Assembly (NCBI GenBank): GCA_002709695.1
Contig: PAQF01000028.1
Span: 1-64,000, forward strand
From: Candidatus Poribacteria bacterium
Lineage (GTDB): Bacteria; Poribacteria; WGA-4E; UBA9662
Direction: 5' to 3'
DNA length: 64,000 nt
Below the pieces are notes generated by a model. It was not told where the DNA came from. It saw only the letters and a list, made by a program, of their open reading frames with translations, and made no database searches. Within the stretch, counting starts at the first letter, position 1. Each line of letters begins with the position of its first letter. The position numbers and the translations under genes are program-made. Of this stretch, positions 17,304 through 26,343 are shown one piece after another.

Positions 17304-17987
17304 GTGACAAACTATACGAAAACGATTTTGGCAATTTTAACTGTTCTCTTGTTTACTTCTAAAAAAATCTTGTTTGCGAATGTAGACGGGGAAAAAAGTT
17401 CTGATCTTACTTGGGCTTTAATTGGAGTGATGCTCCCATCTTTGCTTCTGATATGTATTGTTGGCGGAGTCTACTTTTGGGTAAAGCGAAGAAAGACATC
17501 GCTAGTAAAAACTCTAAAGAAAACTGGTGGTAAAGAAAACCCAGATGTGACGATGTTGAGTGAACCCTTCTCGTACAATTGTAAAACTGCATCTATCTAC
17601 CCATACTACAGTCAAGGCACCCAAGAAACGCGGTTGAAGGGGCTAGAGGAATCTGCTCTTGAAGATTTAGAGCAGATTTTCCGTTTGAATATAAATGACA
17701 AGGAATTGCAAAAAAGCTATGCTTTGATAGCTAATCTTGTGAAGGATTACATCTCTGAAAAATACGGAATCAAAATGAAACGACTAACAACAACACAAAT
17801 CTTGGAAAGTTTACCAAATAGTTCAACAGATTTGGTTGTTGACCACGTCGGTGAAATCCTTCGAGGTTGTGACATGGTTGAATTCTCACATTATCGTCTT
17901 CTTCGAGCCAACCTGATGGAGATCTACGTATCCACAAAAGAATTTCTGGAAAAACAATTAGAAAATAACGCAGATGCAGAAATTTGA
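17304..17987 (+). CDS. DUF4381-like membrane protein linked to MoxR
   Basis: 227 residues from GTG 17304. A signal-like N-terminus is followed by one clear membrane helix (WALIGVMLPSLLLICIVGGVYFWV, residues about 37-60) with a basic cytoplasmic side (KRRK). The C-terminal helical part, with YALIANLVKDYISEKYGI, LTTTQILESL and ILRGCDMVEFSHY, matches the small domain found in DUF4381/BatD-type proteins of MoxR-vWA gene clusters. It overlaps moxR by 14 bases. Function in these clusters is poorly known; a role in assembling or inserting cofactors into client proteins has been proposed. Confidence 0.6.
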   Translation: MTNYTKTILAILTVLLFTSKKILFANVDGEKSSDLTWALIGVMLPSLLLICIVGGVYFWVKRRKTSLVKTLKKTGGKENPDVTMLSEPFSYNCKTASIYPYYSQGTQETRLKGLEESALEDLEQIFRLNINDKELQKSYALIANLVKDYISEKYGIKMKRLTTTQILESLPNSSTDLVVDHVGEILRGCDMVEFSHYRLLRANLMEIYVSTKEFLEKQLENNADAEI

Positions 17988-18966
17988 TCTTGACGAACTA
18001 AACGCTAAAATAAAAGAAGAAAGCACTTTTGTCGAAGCAATATTTGATGAAGTCAGTAAAGTTATTATTGGTCAAAAGGAGATGATTGAACGTTTGATTA
18101 TTGGGTTGCTGTGCAATGGGCATGTTTTGCTTGAAGGCGTTCCTGGATTGGCCAAAACGGCAACTGTACAGTCAATAGCATCTGCATTTTCAGTTAACTT
18201 CAACCGTATTCAGTTTACACCTGATCTTCTTCCTGCCGATTTAATTGGAACCCTCATATACGATCCTCAGCAGGCAACATTCTACACTAAGAAAGGACCG
18301 ATCTTTACCAATATAGTTCTAGCAGATGAAATTAACCGTGCACCAGCAAAAGTGCAAAGTGCTCTTCTGGAAGCAATGCAGGAACGGCAGGTTTCAATTG
18401 GTGATGAAACTCATCTTTTAAATGACCCATTTCTGGTTTTAGCAACCCAGAACCCAATAGAACAAGAAGGTACATACCCATTACCCGAAGCCCAAGTTGA
18501 CCGCTTTATGCTCAAAGTAAAAGTAGATTACCCGACGAATTCAGAAGAGCTAGCTATTCTTCGCAGAATGACGTATGGTGATATTACACCGATTAAACCT
18601 GTGATTTCACCTCCACAAATTGTTCAACTAAGATCTGTTGTCCGCGAAATTTATATAGACGAAAAGATTGAACATTATATTATTAGACTAATTTCTGCAA
18701 CACGAAACCCACGAGAGTCTCAACTGGAGGACCTTGTTGATTTGATAGAATTTGGTGCGTCTCCACGTGCAACAATCTCTTTGGCAATGGCAGCCAAAGC
18801 TCACGCATTCTTATGCCAACGCGGGTACGTTACACCAGAGGATGTGCATGCAATTGGCAAAGACGTATTAAGGCATCGAATTATCGTTAGTTACGAGGCT
18901 GAAGCTGAAGAAATCTCTTCTGAGGAAGTCATACAAAGAATCTTTGAGAATGTTGAAATTCCATAG
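17974..18966 (+). CDS. MoxR-family AAA+ ATPase
   Basis: 330 residues, normal for MoxR. Walker A GVPGLAKTAT near residue 53, Walker B LADEINRAPAKVQSALLEAM, sensor 1 LATQNPIEQEGTYPLPEAQ(V)DRF, and the C-terminal lid with GASPRATISLAMAAKA. MoxR ATPases act as chaperones, normally with vWA-domain partners (DUF58, BatA). Here no DUF58 or vWA gene follows: the next gene, 41 bases on, is a phytanoyl-CoA dioxygenase. The cluster is therefore reduced to MoxR plus the DUF4381-like protein, or its partners are elsewhere. Confidence 0.93.
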   Translation: MQKFDLDELNAKIKEESTFVEAIFDEVSKVIIGQKEMIERLIIGLLCNGHVLLEGVPGLAKTATVQSIASAFSVNFNRIQFTPDLLPADLIGTLIYDPQQATFYTKKGPIFTNIVLADEINRAPAKVQSALLEAMQERQVSIGDETHLLNDPFLVLATQNPIEQEGTYPLPEAQVDRFMLKVKVDYPTNSEELAILRRMTYGDITPIKPVISPPQIVQLRSVVREIYIDEKIEHYIIRLISATRNPRESQLEDLVDLIEFGASPRATISLAMAAKAHAFLCQRGYVTPEDVHAIGKDVLRHRIIVSYEAEAEEISSEEVIQRIFENVEIP

Positions 18967-19007
18967 AGCGTTGTAATGTTAAGTCTATTATGACAAGGAA
19001 ACTATAA

Positions 19008-19682
19008 ATGACAAAGAGGATCTTATCGGATAAACAGGTAGGTCAATATTTTCAAGACGGTTATCTGTTAGTATCAGGCCTTATCCCTGATCAAGTTTCA
19101 GCCAAAGCTGAAGAAAAAATGTGGCAGGAATTAGGGTTCACCCCAAATGAACCAAAGAGTTGGGAAGGAGCAGAATCCGTTTTTCATTCAAACGACGCTG
19201 ATTTGATAGCTTGCTATACAGATGATTTTCTTTCTGCCACAACCCAACTTTCTGGTGATGAACCAGCCACGTTTCATAAACCAAGTGGGATCTTCGCTAT
19301 AAATACTTATCCAAGTGAAGGTAAATGGGATTGGCCACATCCACATATAGATCATGCGATCAAGGAACATGGACATAAATCTCTTCCGCGTCCTTTTCGA
19401 ATTGCTGCTATGACTTATATTAATGATGTCGATCAACATGGTGGTGGTACTGTTGTTTGGCCTGAATCTCACCACAAAATCCGCATGTTATTGGAAAGTG
19501 ATATTGAGAAATACGAATACGTGTGGAAACTTGGTAAAGATATTCGCACGGTAGGTCTTGATAACCCAGTTGAGTTGATACCTAGAAAGGGGGACATCTT
19601 ATTTTATCACTATTTCTGCGCCCATGCGGGTAGCAAGAATACCAGTAACCGTCCACGTTTCGCTTACAACGCCAAATGGTAA
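19008..19682 (+). CDS. Phytanoyl-CoA dioxygenase family (PhyH) protein
   Basis: 224 residues. Fe(II)/2-oxoglutarate oxygenase with the facial triad visible: His113 and Asp115 in HPHIDH and distal His206 in FCAHAG, with Arg in SNRPRFAY to hold 2-oxoglutarate. AAGGAAA lies seven bases before the ATG. The family hydroxylates diverse small molecules, and the sequence does not tell which. It heads a run of same-strand genes (isomerase, oxidoreductase, ceramidase-like) with gaps of 16 to 65 bases, suggesting a catabolic unit. Confidence 0.88.
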   Translation: MTKRILSDKQVGQYFQDGYLLVSGLIPDQVSAKAEEKMWQELGFTPNEPKSWEGAESVFHSNDADLIACYTDDFLSATTQLSGDEPATFHKPSGIFAINTYPSEGKWDWPHPHIDHAIKEHGHKSLPRPFRIAAMTYINDVDQHGGGTVVWPESHHKIRMLLESDIEKYEYVWKLGKDIRTVGLDNPVELIPRKGDILFYHYFCAHAGSKNTSNRPRFAYNAKW

Positions 19683-19714
19683 GCACACACAACAAGCACA
19701 AAAGGAAATATTAG

Positions 19715-20536
19715 ATGTTCAAAATTGGTGTCGTCACAGATGAAATCAGTCAGGATCTTGTTGAAGCAATTGAAGTTGCAAAATCTTGGGGGCTTAAATA
19801 TATTGAGCTGCACAGTCTTTGGGGAAAAAACATCTGTCAGGTAGATGATGCAACACTCAGCCAAGTGATCAGCATTGTTAAAAAAAGTGGCATGATTGTA
19901 ACAAACATTGATTCCTTAACTCTCCGATGTCATCTTGATGACGACGAGGAATATGCCGAACATATAAAGCACTTAATGAGATCTATTGAAATTGCACCTT
20001 TATTTGATAGTAATGTTGTACGTTTGTTTTCGTTTTGGAAGGAAGAAAACATTGACGACGAAACATGGGAGCGTATCTTTGCCAAGATGGAGCTACCGGT
20101 CAAAATTGCTGAACGCGAAGGGATAATTTTAGGCTTCGAGAATGTTAGTTCCGGTAACATTGGAACGAGTGCGGACTTAGTGAGGTTATTTGATCATTTC
20201 AAGTCACCTCACCTAAAATTAATTTGGGATCCGGGAAACGCATACGCTGCCGGAGATCCTGACCCATCGCCGAGTGGTTATCAACGCATCAAGGAGCACA
20301 TTATTCATGTACATGTTAAGGATGTAGGCTTTATTGATGGTAAACGCGTTTGGTTGCCAGTTGGAACTGGCCAAATCGACTACCAAGCGCATCTACGTGC
20401 ACTGCAACACGATAATTACAATGGTGTCATTGCACTTGAAACGCACTTTCGTCTTCCAGGTGACAACGGAATAAAGAGTACAAAGCAATCCTATGAAGGA
20501 TTAATGGAAATCCTTCATTCAATAAAACAAAACTGA
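19715..20536 (+). CDS. Sugar phosphate isomerase/epimerase (AP endonuclease family 2 TIM barrel)
   Basis: 273 residues. Typical xylose-isomerase-like barrel blocks: KYIELHSLWG near the start, FENVSSG mid-protein, WDPGNAY, HVHVKD and LPVGTGQIDY with the metal-binding Glu, Asp and His positions, ending IALETHF. AAAGGA precedes the ATG by eight bases. Related enzymes interconvert ketoses, inosose or similar sugars. Placed between PhyH and a Gfo/Idh/MocA oxidoreductase, a pairing common in sugar or inositol oxidation routes; the exact substrate is unknown. Confidence 0.87.
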   Translation: MFKIGVVTDEISQDLVEAIEVAKSWGLKYIELHSLWGKNICQVDDATLSQVISIVKKSGMIVTNIDSLTLRCHLDDDEEYAEHIKHLMRSIEIAPLFDSNVVRLFSFWKEENIDDETWERIFAKMELPVKIAEREGIILGFENVSSGNIGTSADLVRLFDHFKSPHLKLIWDPGNAYAAGDPDPSPSGYQRIKEHIIHVHVKDVGFIDGKRVWLPVGTGQIDYQAHLRALQHDNYNGVIALETHFRLPGDNGIKSTKQSYEGLMEILHSIKQN

Positions 20537-20601
20537 AATGCATATCGATAACGTTCTCATATATATTCTTATAATACATTAGAAAGGATAATTAACTAAA
20601 A

Positions 20602-21588
20602 ATGGAAAAAGTGAAAGTTGGATGTATTGGTACTGGAGGAATGGCAAACTCTCACCTGAGTACTTTGACCACTCTTGAAAACGCGGAAATCGTTGCTTTA
20701 TGCGATATTTCTGAGGAACGAGTAAGCTCAGCAGTGGCAACATATGGGGGAATTGCCTATACAAATGCAGAAAAAATGATCAATGAAACAGAGCTCGATG
20801 CTGTTTATTTCTGCCTACCACCGTTTGCGCATTCTGAGATTGAAAAGATCGCAGCTGAGAACGGGCTTCATATCTTCGTTGAAAAACCGGTTACGATGGA
20901 TCTTGAGCATGGTTTATCAGTTGTTGAGGCAACTAAAACGTCGGGCGTGATTTCCGGTGTTGGCTATCAGGGAAGGTACCAGAACGCAGAAAGTACACTG
21001 AAGGAGTTTCTTGCCAATAGAACAATCGGTATGGTTGCTTGTCATCGTTGGGGAGGAATTGCTGGTGGCCCAGAACATTGGTGGAGAGTAATGGCAAAAT
21101 CAGGAGGAATGTTGCATGAACAAGCCACGCACCAAATCGACATGATCCGCTATTTAGCTGGGGAGATAACCGAAGTTTATAAAATTGATAGTATGCGTAT
21201 TAACATTGATCAGGAAAATAATACTATTCCTGATGCAGAAGTGGTAACACTCCAATTTGAAAATGGAGCAGTTGGCTATATCACTACGACGTCAGCGTTA
21301 ATTCGTGGTGGAGGTAGTATGCGAACCGATTTTATTCTTGATGAGCATGTTGTACTTCAGTTAGGTTGGGGGAATTTTACAATTGTGCCAGAAGGTGTTT
21401 TAGAAATTGAGGTTCCAGACACTCCACAGGTTTCAGTAGATGAGGCTTTTATCAGCGCCATTCAGGCCAACGATCAATCTATTGTAAAATCCTCCTACGC
21501 TGATGGGCTTAGGTCAGCACTTGTATCGATATGTGCTAACCAATCCGCAATCGCAGGAAGGCCAATTCAAATTCCGAAAGTCCCATAA
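20602..21588 (+). CDS. Gfo/Idh/MocA family NAD(P)-dependent oxidoreductase
   Basis: 328 residues. N-terminal Rossmann motif GCIGTGGMANSHL, then the EKPVTMD catalytic-lysine motif near residue 94 and the GGGPE/MLHEQATHQIDMIRYL region with the active-site His. These enzymes oxidise or rearrange sugars and inositols with a bound nicotinamide cofactor. Follows the isomerase by 65 bases with AAAGGA upstream. One of three paralogues here (also 50461 and 54694), which are not close copies of one another. Confidence 0.9.
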   Translation: MEKVKVGCIGTGGMANSHLSTLTTLENAEIVALCDISEERVSSAVATYGGIAYTNAEKMINETELDAVYFCLPPFAHSEIEKIAAENGLHIFVEKPVTMDLEHGLSVVEATKTSGVISGVGYQGRYQNAESTLKEFLANRTIGMVACHRWGGIAGGPEHWWRVMAKSGGMLHEQATHQIDMIRYLAGEITEVYKIDSMRINIDQENNTIPDAEVVTLQFENGAVGYITTTSALIRGGGSMRTDFILDEHVVLQLGWGNFTIVPEGVLEIEVPDTPQVSVDEAFISAIQANDQSIVKSSYADGLRSALVSICANQSAIAGRPIQIPKVP

Positions 21589-21604
21589 GCAACTAGGAAA
21601 AATT

Positions 21605-22876
21605 ATGGGAAATCTACAGTATCAAGTAGGTGTTGGAAAAATAGATATTACGCCAGACTATCCTATTCGGCTTAGTGGCTACGGGGCTAGACGTGAAGAA
21701 ACTAGTGAGATCACCCAAAGAATTTACGCTAAATCTTTGGTGATTAGCTATCAAGATAACGATCCATTCGTAATGATTTTGGTGGAAAATGTTGGAATAC
21801 CGGATCATTTAACTAAAGAAGTTTCTAATCGTTTGGGAAATGCCGCTGGGGTTTCAGAGGAACGGTTTGTCATATGCTCGACCCATACACATGCAGCTCC
21901 ATGTCTCAGTGGCATGTTGCCAACTTTATTTGGCCAACCAATTCCTGCTAAGCATCAACAAAGAATTGAAAAATATACGGTTGAATTAGCCAATCAACTT
22001 GAGAGTGTTGCGAGATCTGCCATTGACTGTTGTGTTCCAGCTCACTTGGCATGGGCAATTGGAAGCGTTGGTTTTGGCAAAAATCGTCGCGACGTGGATG
22101 GTCCTGTTGATCATTCTCTGCCCGTGCTTCTTGCTTGTAACAAAGATGGAAATCCAATCGCAATTTGGGCGAGTTATGCATGTCATACAACGACGCTGAA
22201 TCTCAATTGTATTCATGGTGACTGGGCAGGATATGCAATGGAGCAAATAGAAACTACTTATTCACATGCGATGGCGTATATATCTCTCGGTTGTGCAGCT
22301 GATATCAATCCACACCCAAGAGGCGAATTCAAACATGCTCATCAACACGGTCAGACCTTAGCTGATGAAATTAATCGTTTAGTTAAATTTGGAATGAAAC
22401 CGGTTACAGGGAAATTGAATGGATGTATCAAACGTATATCGCTACCATTTGATACTATACCAAACCGTAAAGAATGGGAAAAACGTGCCGAACAACAAGG
22501 GGCAATCGGGTATCATGCGAAAATCCAACTGAAAAAGTTAGATAGTGGTGAGAAACTCCAAACAGCAATTTCCTACCCCATACAAATTTGGGAATTCAAT
22601 GGAGAGCTATTGATGGTTTTTCTAGCAGGTGAAGTTGTCGTTGATTTTGCACACCGATTGAAGAATGAACTAGATCATAACCGGCTCTGGATTAATGCAT
22701 ATTCAAATGATCTGCCATGCTATATCCCATCCGTTCGAATACTGAACGAAGGTGGTTATGAAGGAAAAGATGCTATGATTTACTTTGATCGCCCAACTTA
22801 TTTTAGGCCGGAAGTTGAAGAGCTGATAATCTCAGCAGTACATAAACTGGTCCCGAAAACATATCTACCTAGTTAG
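21605..22876 (+). CDS. Neutral/alkaline non-lysosomal ceramidase-like protein
   Basis: 423 residues from the ATG at 21605 with AGGA upstream; the frame is open further back into the oxidoreductase gene, but family proteins begin near VGVGKIDITPDYP. The conserved STHTHAAPCLSG block supplies the nucleophile/zinc region of neutral ceramidases, followed by SYACHTTTLN and GCAADINPHPRG. No signal peptide is seen, so it may act in the cytoplasm. Bacterial members of this size often lack the C-terminal domain of true ceramidases and their substrate is unknown. Last gene of the PhyH cluster. Confidence 0.8.
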   Translation: MGNLQYQVGVGKIDITPDYPIRLSGYGARREETSEITQRIYAKSLVISYQDNDPFVMILVENVGIPDHLTKEVSNRLGNAAGVSEERFVICSTHTHAAPCLSGMLPTLFGQPIPAKHQQRIEKYTVELANQLESVARSAIDCCVPAHLAWAIGSVGFGKNRRDVDGPVDHSLPVLLACNKDGNPIAIWASYACHTTTLNLNCIHGDWAGYAMEQIETTYSHAMAYISLGCAADINPHPRGEFKHAHQHGQTLADEINRLVKFGMKPVTGKLNGCIKRISLPFDTIPNRKEWEKRAEQQGAIGYHAKIQLKKLDSGEKLQTAISYPIQIWEFNGELLMVFLAGEVVVDFAHRLKNELDHNRLWINAYSNDLPCYIPSVRILNEGGYEGKDAMIYFDRPTYFRPEVEELIISAVHKLVPKTYLPS

Positions 22877-22943
22877 GTGTTGCAGGAATTTGGGGATTAT
22901 GCTACAATCCAAACTTGCTTACGAATCCACTGGAGTAATAAGA

Positions 22944-23393
22944 TTGCCCAAGAAAAAGAATAACTCAGGGTTTACATCAACACAAGTTTTGCTCGTTATT
23001 ATAGTCATTGCTGGCGTTGTTGGTGTGGTTTTCTCATCTCGGTTGTTAAGTCAGTCCGGGAAAGCTGCCAACGCCGAAGCGGCCGAGGAGATCGAGAAAA
23101 TAGGGATTGCACTTGATACATATGCCAAAGACAATGGCGACTATCCGTCAACGGATCAAGGTATAATTGCACTTTGGGAGAAACCAGAAATTGCACCTAT
23201 GCCAGTCAATTGGAATGGGCCATACCTTGAAATTCCGATCATCAAAGATCCTTGGGGTAGAGATTATATCTATATCCGTCCCGGTGTGCATAACCGCTTT
23301 GGGTATGATCTCATATCCTTCGGTGCAGATGGGATAGAAGGGGGCACCGGTGAAAAAGAAGATGTCGTAAGTTGGATCCGCCCTGATGAATAA
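22944..23393 (+). CDS. Orphan type II secretion GspG-like pseudopilin with Gln at +5
   Basis: I favour the TTG at 22944, which has GGAG eight bases upstream and gives a short leader MPKKKNNSG before the cleavage point; earlier starts (ATG 22899, TTG 22890) are open. The mature protein begins FTSTQVLLVIIVIAGVVG, a class III signal helix in which the usual Glu at +5 is Gln. The C-terminal part (DNGDYPSTDQGIIALWEKP, DPWGRDYIY, SFGADGIEGG) is clear GspG. GspG is the major pseudopilin of the type II secretion system, but no other secretion gene is nearby. Convergent with hisA, eight bases between stops. Confidence 0.82.
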   Translation: MPKKKNNSGFTSTQVLLVIIVIAGVVGVVFSSRLLSQSGKAANAEAAEEIEKIGIALDTYAKDNGDYPSTDQGIIALWEKPEIAPMPVNWNGPYLEIPIIKDPWGRDYIYIRPGVHNRFGYDLISFGADGIEGGTGEKEDVVSWIRPDE

Positions 23394-23401
23394 ATGGAAT
23401 T

Positions 23402-24118
23402 TTAGAGTATTGCCGCATTGATAGCTTGGGGAAGGCTCAAGGTTCCAGTATACAGTGCTCGACCAACAATAGCTCCAGAGGCACCAATGTCCCTAAGTGC
23501 CATGATGTTTGCTGGGAACGTGATACCACCGGAAGCAATGACATCAACTTTAACAATGTCGATAATCTTTCGGGTTGCTTCGAGATTTGGGCCTTTTAGC
23601 ATCCCGTCGCTCTTAATATCGGTATAGACTATGGTTTTGATTCCAGACTTTTCTATTTCCACAGCAAAATCAAGTGCTGACTTATCAGAAACATCAAGCC
23701 AGCCTTCGGTTGCAACTGCCCCATCCTTGGCGTCGATGCCAACGGCAATTTTTTTGCCATATTCTTGGCCGGAGAAGTTGAGAAAGTCCGGGTCTTTTAG
23801 CGCAGCTGTTCCGATGATTGCACGTGATACACCAACTTCAAAAACCTGATTGAGCTGATGGATGTCCCGAATTCCTCCACCCAGTTGGACTGGTATTGAA
23901 ATGGACTCGATAATGTCTTGGATGATTCTAAGATTTTGAGATGATTTCTGAAATGCTCCATCAAGATCGACTAGATGGAGGTACTCTGCACCTTGTTGCT
24001 CCCATTGTTTTGCAATATCAATTGGATATTCAGAAAAAACGGTTTCCTTGTGTGCATGCCCTTGAATTAAATTTACGCATCTACCTTGACGTAGATCAAT
24101 CGCAGGTAATATTATCAT
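23402..24118 (-). CDS. hisA: HisA, phosphoribosylformimino-AICAR ribotide isomerase
   Basis: 238 residues, normal length. The TIM barrel begins ILPAIDLRQGRCVNL with catalytic Asp8, the first phosphate loop is QLGGGIRD, the second catalytic Asp is in AVGIDAKDG, and VIASGGIT and GAIVGRALY close the second half. It catalyses the Amadori rearrangement in the fourth step of histidine synthesis. No other his gene is in the window, so the pathway is dispersed. Divergent from the gene at 24165. Confidence 0.95.
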   Translation of the reverse strand: MIILPAIDLRQGRCVNLIQGHAHKETVFSEYPIDIAKQWEQQGAEYLHLVDLDGAFQKSSQNLRIIQDIIESISIPVQLGGGIRDIHQLNQVFEVGVSRAIIGTAALKDPDFLNFSGQEYGKKIAVGIDAKDGAVATEGWLDVSDKSALDFAVEIEKSGIKTIVYTDIKSDGMLKGPNLEATRKIIDIVKVDVIASGGITFPANIMALRDIGASGAIVGRALYTGTLSLPQAINAAIL

Positions 24119-24164
24119 AACTTGTCACCATTAACATTAATAACTTTACTCGAAAAAATTGGAA

Positions 24165-24923
24165 ATGCGTCCTGTAATTGGCATAACCTGTAGTCTGACT
24201 GCCAGTAAAATTGGAGGGGACTCCCCATATTTCTCTCAGTATAACATCATTTCATGCGACTACGCGCAAGCAATTGAGAATTCTGGTGGTGTTCCAATGT
24301 TTTTACCTCATACTGAAAGTATCGAATTAGCTGATGATTATCTTTCCTACATTGATGGTATTCTATTATCCGGAGGAGGTGACGTAGACCCACTCGTGTT
24401 TGGAGAGGAACCGCATCCAAAAATTGGTAATGTTGATATTGTACGAGACAGAATGGAACTCAGCCTTCTCGAAAAAGCACTAAATCAGGATATACCAATT
24501 CTGGGTATATGTCGTGGCATACAAATGTTAGCAGTTGCCAGTGGAGGCAAAATTTGTCAAGATATTGCCTCTGAAAATACCAATTCGGAAGTTTGTCATT
24601 CGCAAAAAGGTGCAGGGTGGTACGCGTCTCACACAATTGAAATCGAACCTGATACTATTCTGCATAAGATTTTTGAAACAACAACCGATCGCGTTAACTC
24701 CTTTCACCACCAAGCCGTTAACGAAGTGGGGCATAACTTTGTCGTCGCGGCCCGAGCCAAGGACGGCATAATTGAAGCCATTGAAAGCTTAGTGCACCGA
24801 TTCGCCATTGGTGTGCAGTTTCACTCTGAATTGATGTGGAAACGACATTTACCTACCCAGAAACTATTTGCTCATTTTGTTAAAGCCTGCCAAAGTAGAG
24901 ACTACTATGACGAAGAATCCTGA
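24165..24923 (+). CDS. Gamma-glutamyl-gamma-aminobutyrate hydrolase-like (peptidase C26)
   Basis: 252 residues from the ATG at 24165; a TTG two codons earlier is also open. Class I glutamine amidotransferase fold: LLSGGGDVDP, nucleophile Cys in LGICRGIQMLA, and the His-Glu pair in GVQFHSELMW. This is the PuuD/C26 type, which hydrolyses gamma-glutamyl amides in polyamine breakdown. No polyamine genes adjoin it. The small coiled-coil gene at 24907 overlaps its end by 17 bases. Confidence 0.87.
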   Translation: MRPVIGITCSLTASKIGGDSPYFSQYNIISCDYAQAIENSGGVPMFLPHTESIELADDYLSYIDGILLSGGGDVDPLVFGEEPHPKIGNVDIVRDRMELSLLEKALNQDIPILGICRGIQMLAVASGGKICQDIASENTNSEVCHSQKGAGWYASHTIEIEPDTILHKIFETTTDRVNSFHHQAVNEVGHNFVVAARAKDGIIEAIESLVHRFAIGVQFHSELMWKRHLPTQKLFAHFVKACQSRDYYDEES

Positions 24924-25194
24924 TTCCCAAAAGTCACGCTTTTCGGGCCAGGAAAACCAGTATATATCAACTCGGGCGATGAACTCAATGCACCAAGCAC
25001 AGCTCAAAAACTTGGAAGAACGAATTCTCTTGTTAGAAGAAGATAAAAAATATCTAACGGCAGCGATGTCCCGTGACCTCAGTGACATCAAGACAGAGCT
25101 TAAAAAGTTTCAATGCATAGTTGACGACCAAGGAAAAAAGTTGATGGGAATGAAGGGAATCTTTACCAGATTGCGAAACTTTTTTGGTATCTAG
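24907..25194 (+). CDS. Small coiled-coil hypothetical protein
   Basis: 95 residues from the ATG at 24907, overlapping the previous gene. The middle (QLKNLEERILLLEEDKKYL) has heptad spacing of a coiled coil and the end is basic (GIFTRLRNFFGI). No family recognised. The composition is protein-like and the overlap suggests translational coupling, but a chance ORF cannot be excluded. Confidence 0.5.
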   Translation: MTKNPDSQKSRFSGQENQYISTRAMNSMHQAQLKNLEERILLLEEDKKYLTAAMSRDLSDIKTELKKFQCIVDDQGKKLMGMKGIFTRLRNFFGI

Positions 25195-25244
25195 GAAACG
25201 GTGTAGCACTTTACTGAGTAGACTATTTGGCCTAAGAAGATTAT

Positions 25245-26306
25245 CTAATAAATTTCGTACCAATTTGAGCCTTTCTTATCGAGGTCGATATTTTTCAGGC
25301 CACCAAAACTTTTATGATCAAACCACGGAGTGGCATTAGATACCGCTATATTTGAATTCTTGAAGTTAACGCTGGCTTCTCCTCGCAGAAACTCAGCAAC
25401 CGCGTCTTCATTGGGATATAGAGGAACAGCATCTTTCCATATTGCTCGACCACACAAAAAACCACTAGCTCCATGTGCAGATGAAATCTTGACGTTTTCT
25501 ATAAACTCTTCAATATCCACGCCCGCACTGAGTATTACCCATGGCAAGGTCGATTTTGCATCGAGGTCCCGACAAAATTCTTCAACTTCACCTAAAGTGT
25601 ACGCAGGTGCTCCCATATAGAAATCTCGGTCTTTGTACTCTTCCACAAACTTCAGATTGGCAGGGAATTCCACTTTAAGAATATCGACTTTGTATTGCGG
25701 CTTCGTAAATTCTTCCACACTACGGATGACAAGATCCGGTTTTTGACTAGCGAACTCAAGGGTATTTGTTGATTCGCCATCCAACGAATAACAAACAAAC
25801 TCAAGCAAGAATGGAAGATCGTACTTCTGACACTGCTCACCAACATATTTTGTAAAGTCTTTTTGGTGATTACATGCACTTGGAGATGCATCAGGATGAT
25901 AATAAATCAACAACTTAATGGCATCTGCTCCTGAACGTATAGCCTTTTCAATGTTCCAATTGGCGATCTGAACCGAGGCTCGTTCGTTTTCTCCAACACC
26001 ATCGTCGACATAACCTGATTCTTCAAACGCAAGGAGTAACCCTACATCACGTGGGACATCCATTACCGAATACGGATACCCGAAAATGGGGTCTGTAAGG
26101 ACTGCGGTTGAGTTTGGCGAAAGTATCTTTGTGATCATCGTTTTCATCTTAGCTACCTGTTCATAAGCAGCTTCTTCACCAGTTGCACTCTGAATAGCCT
26201 GTTCCATCGAACCACGTTGATCGATAGCCATCATCCTGAACCGACCATCCAAACCCGCGAGCCGTGTAATTCTTCTTAATTTACCCCCTGAAATAGTAAC
26301 CGACAT
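25245..26306 (-). CDS. LacD-like class I aldolase (tagatose-1,6-bisphosphate aldolase family)
   Basis: 353 residues. RMMAIDQRGSM near the start, AIKLLIYYHP with a candidate Schiff-base Lys, LPFLLEFVCY and PWVILSAGVD are the ordered blocks of the LacD/DeoC-like barrel. A GGAGGAATAAT ribosome site precedes the ATG. Members cleave ketose bisphosphates or sulfo-sugar phosphates (LacD, SqvD/YihT-like), and this one is slightly longer than LacD. No lac or sulfoquinovose genes flank it. Downstream of the polyprenyl synthase by 37 bases on the same strand. Confidence 0.82.
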   Translation of the reverse strand: MSVTISGGKLRRITRLAGLDGRFRMMAIDQRGSMEQAIQSATGEEAAYEQVAKMKTMITKILSPNSTAVLTDPIFGYPYSVMDVPRDVGLLLAFEESGYVDDGVGENERASVQIANWNIEKAIRSGADAIKLLIYYHPDASPSACNHQKDFTKYVGEQCQKYDLPFLLEFVCYSLDGESTNTLEFASQKPDLVIRSVEEFTKPQYKVDILKVEFPANLKFVEEYKDRDFYMGAPAYTLGEVEEFCRDLDAKSTLPWVILSAGVDIEEFIENVKISSAHGASGFLCGRAIWKDAVPLYPNEDAVAEFLRGEASVNFKNSNIAVSNATPWFDHKSFGGLKNIDLDKKGSNWYEIY

Positions 26307-26343
26307 ATTATTCCTCCATTAAAATAACCAAATAATAAAAAAT

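Noticed and set aside
21948-22246. Minus-strand ORFs inside the ceramidase-like gene.
   Set aside because: They overlap a well-supported gene with conserved motifs and have no ribosome site or recognisable content.
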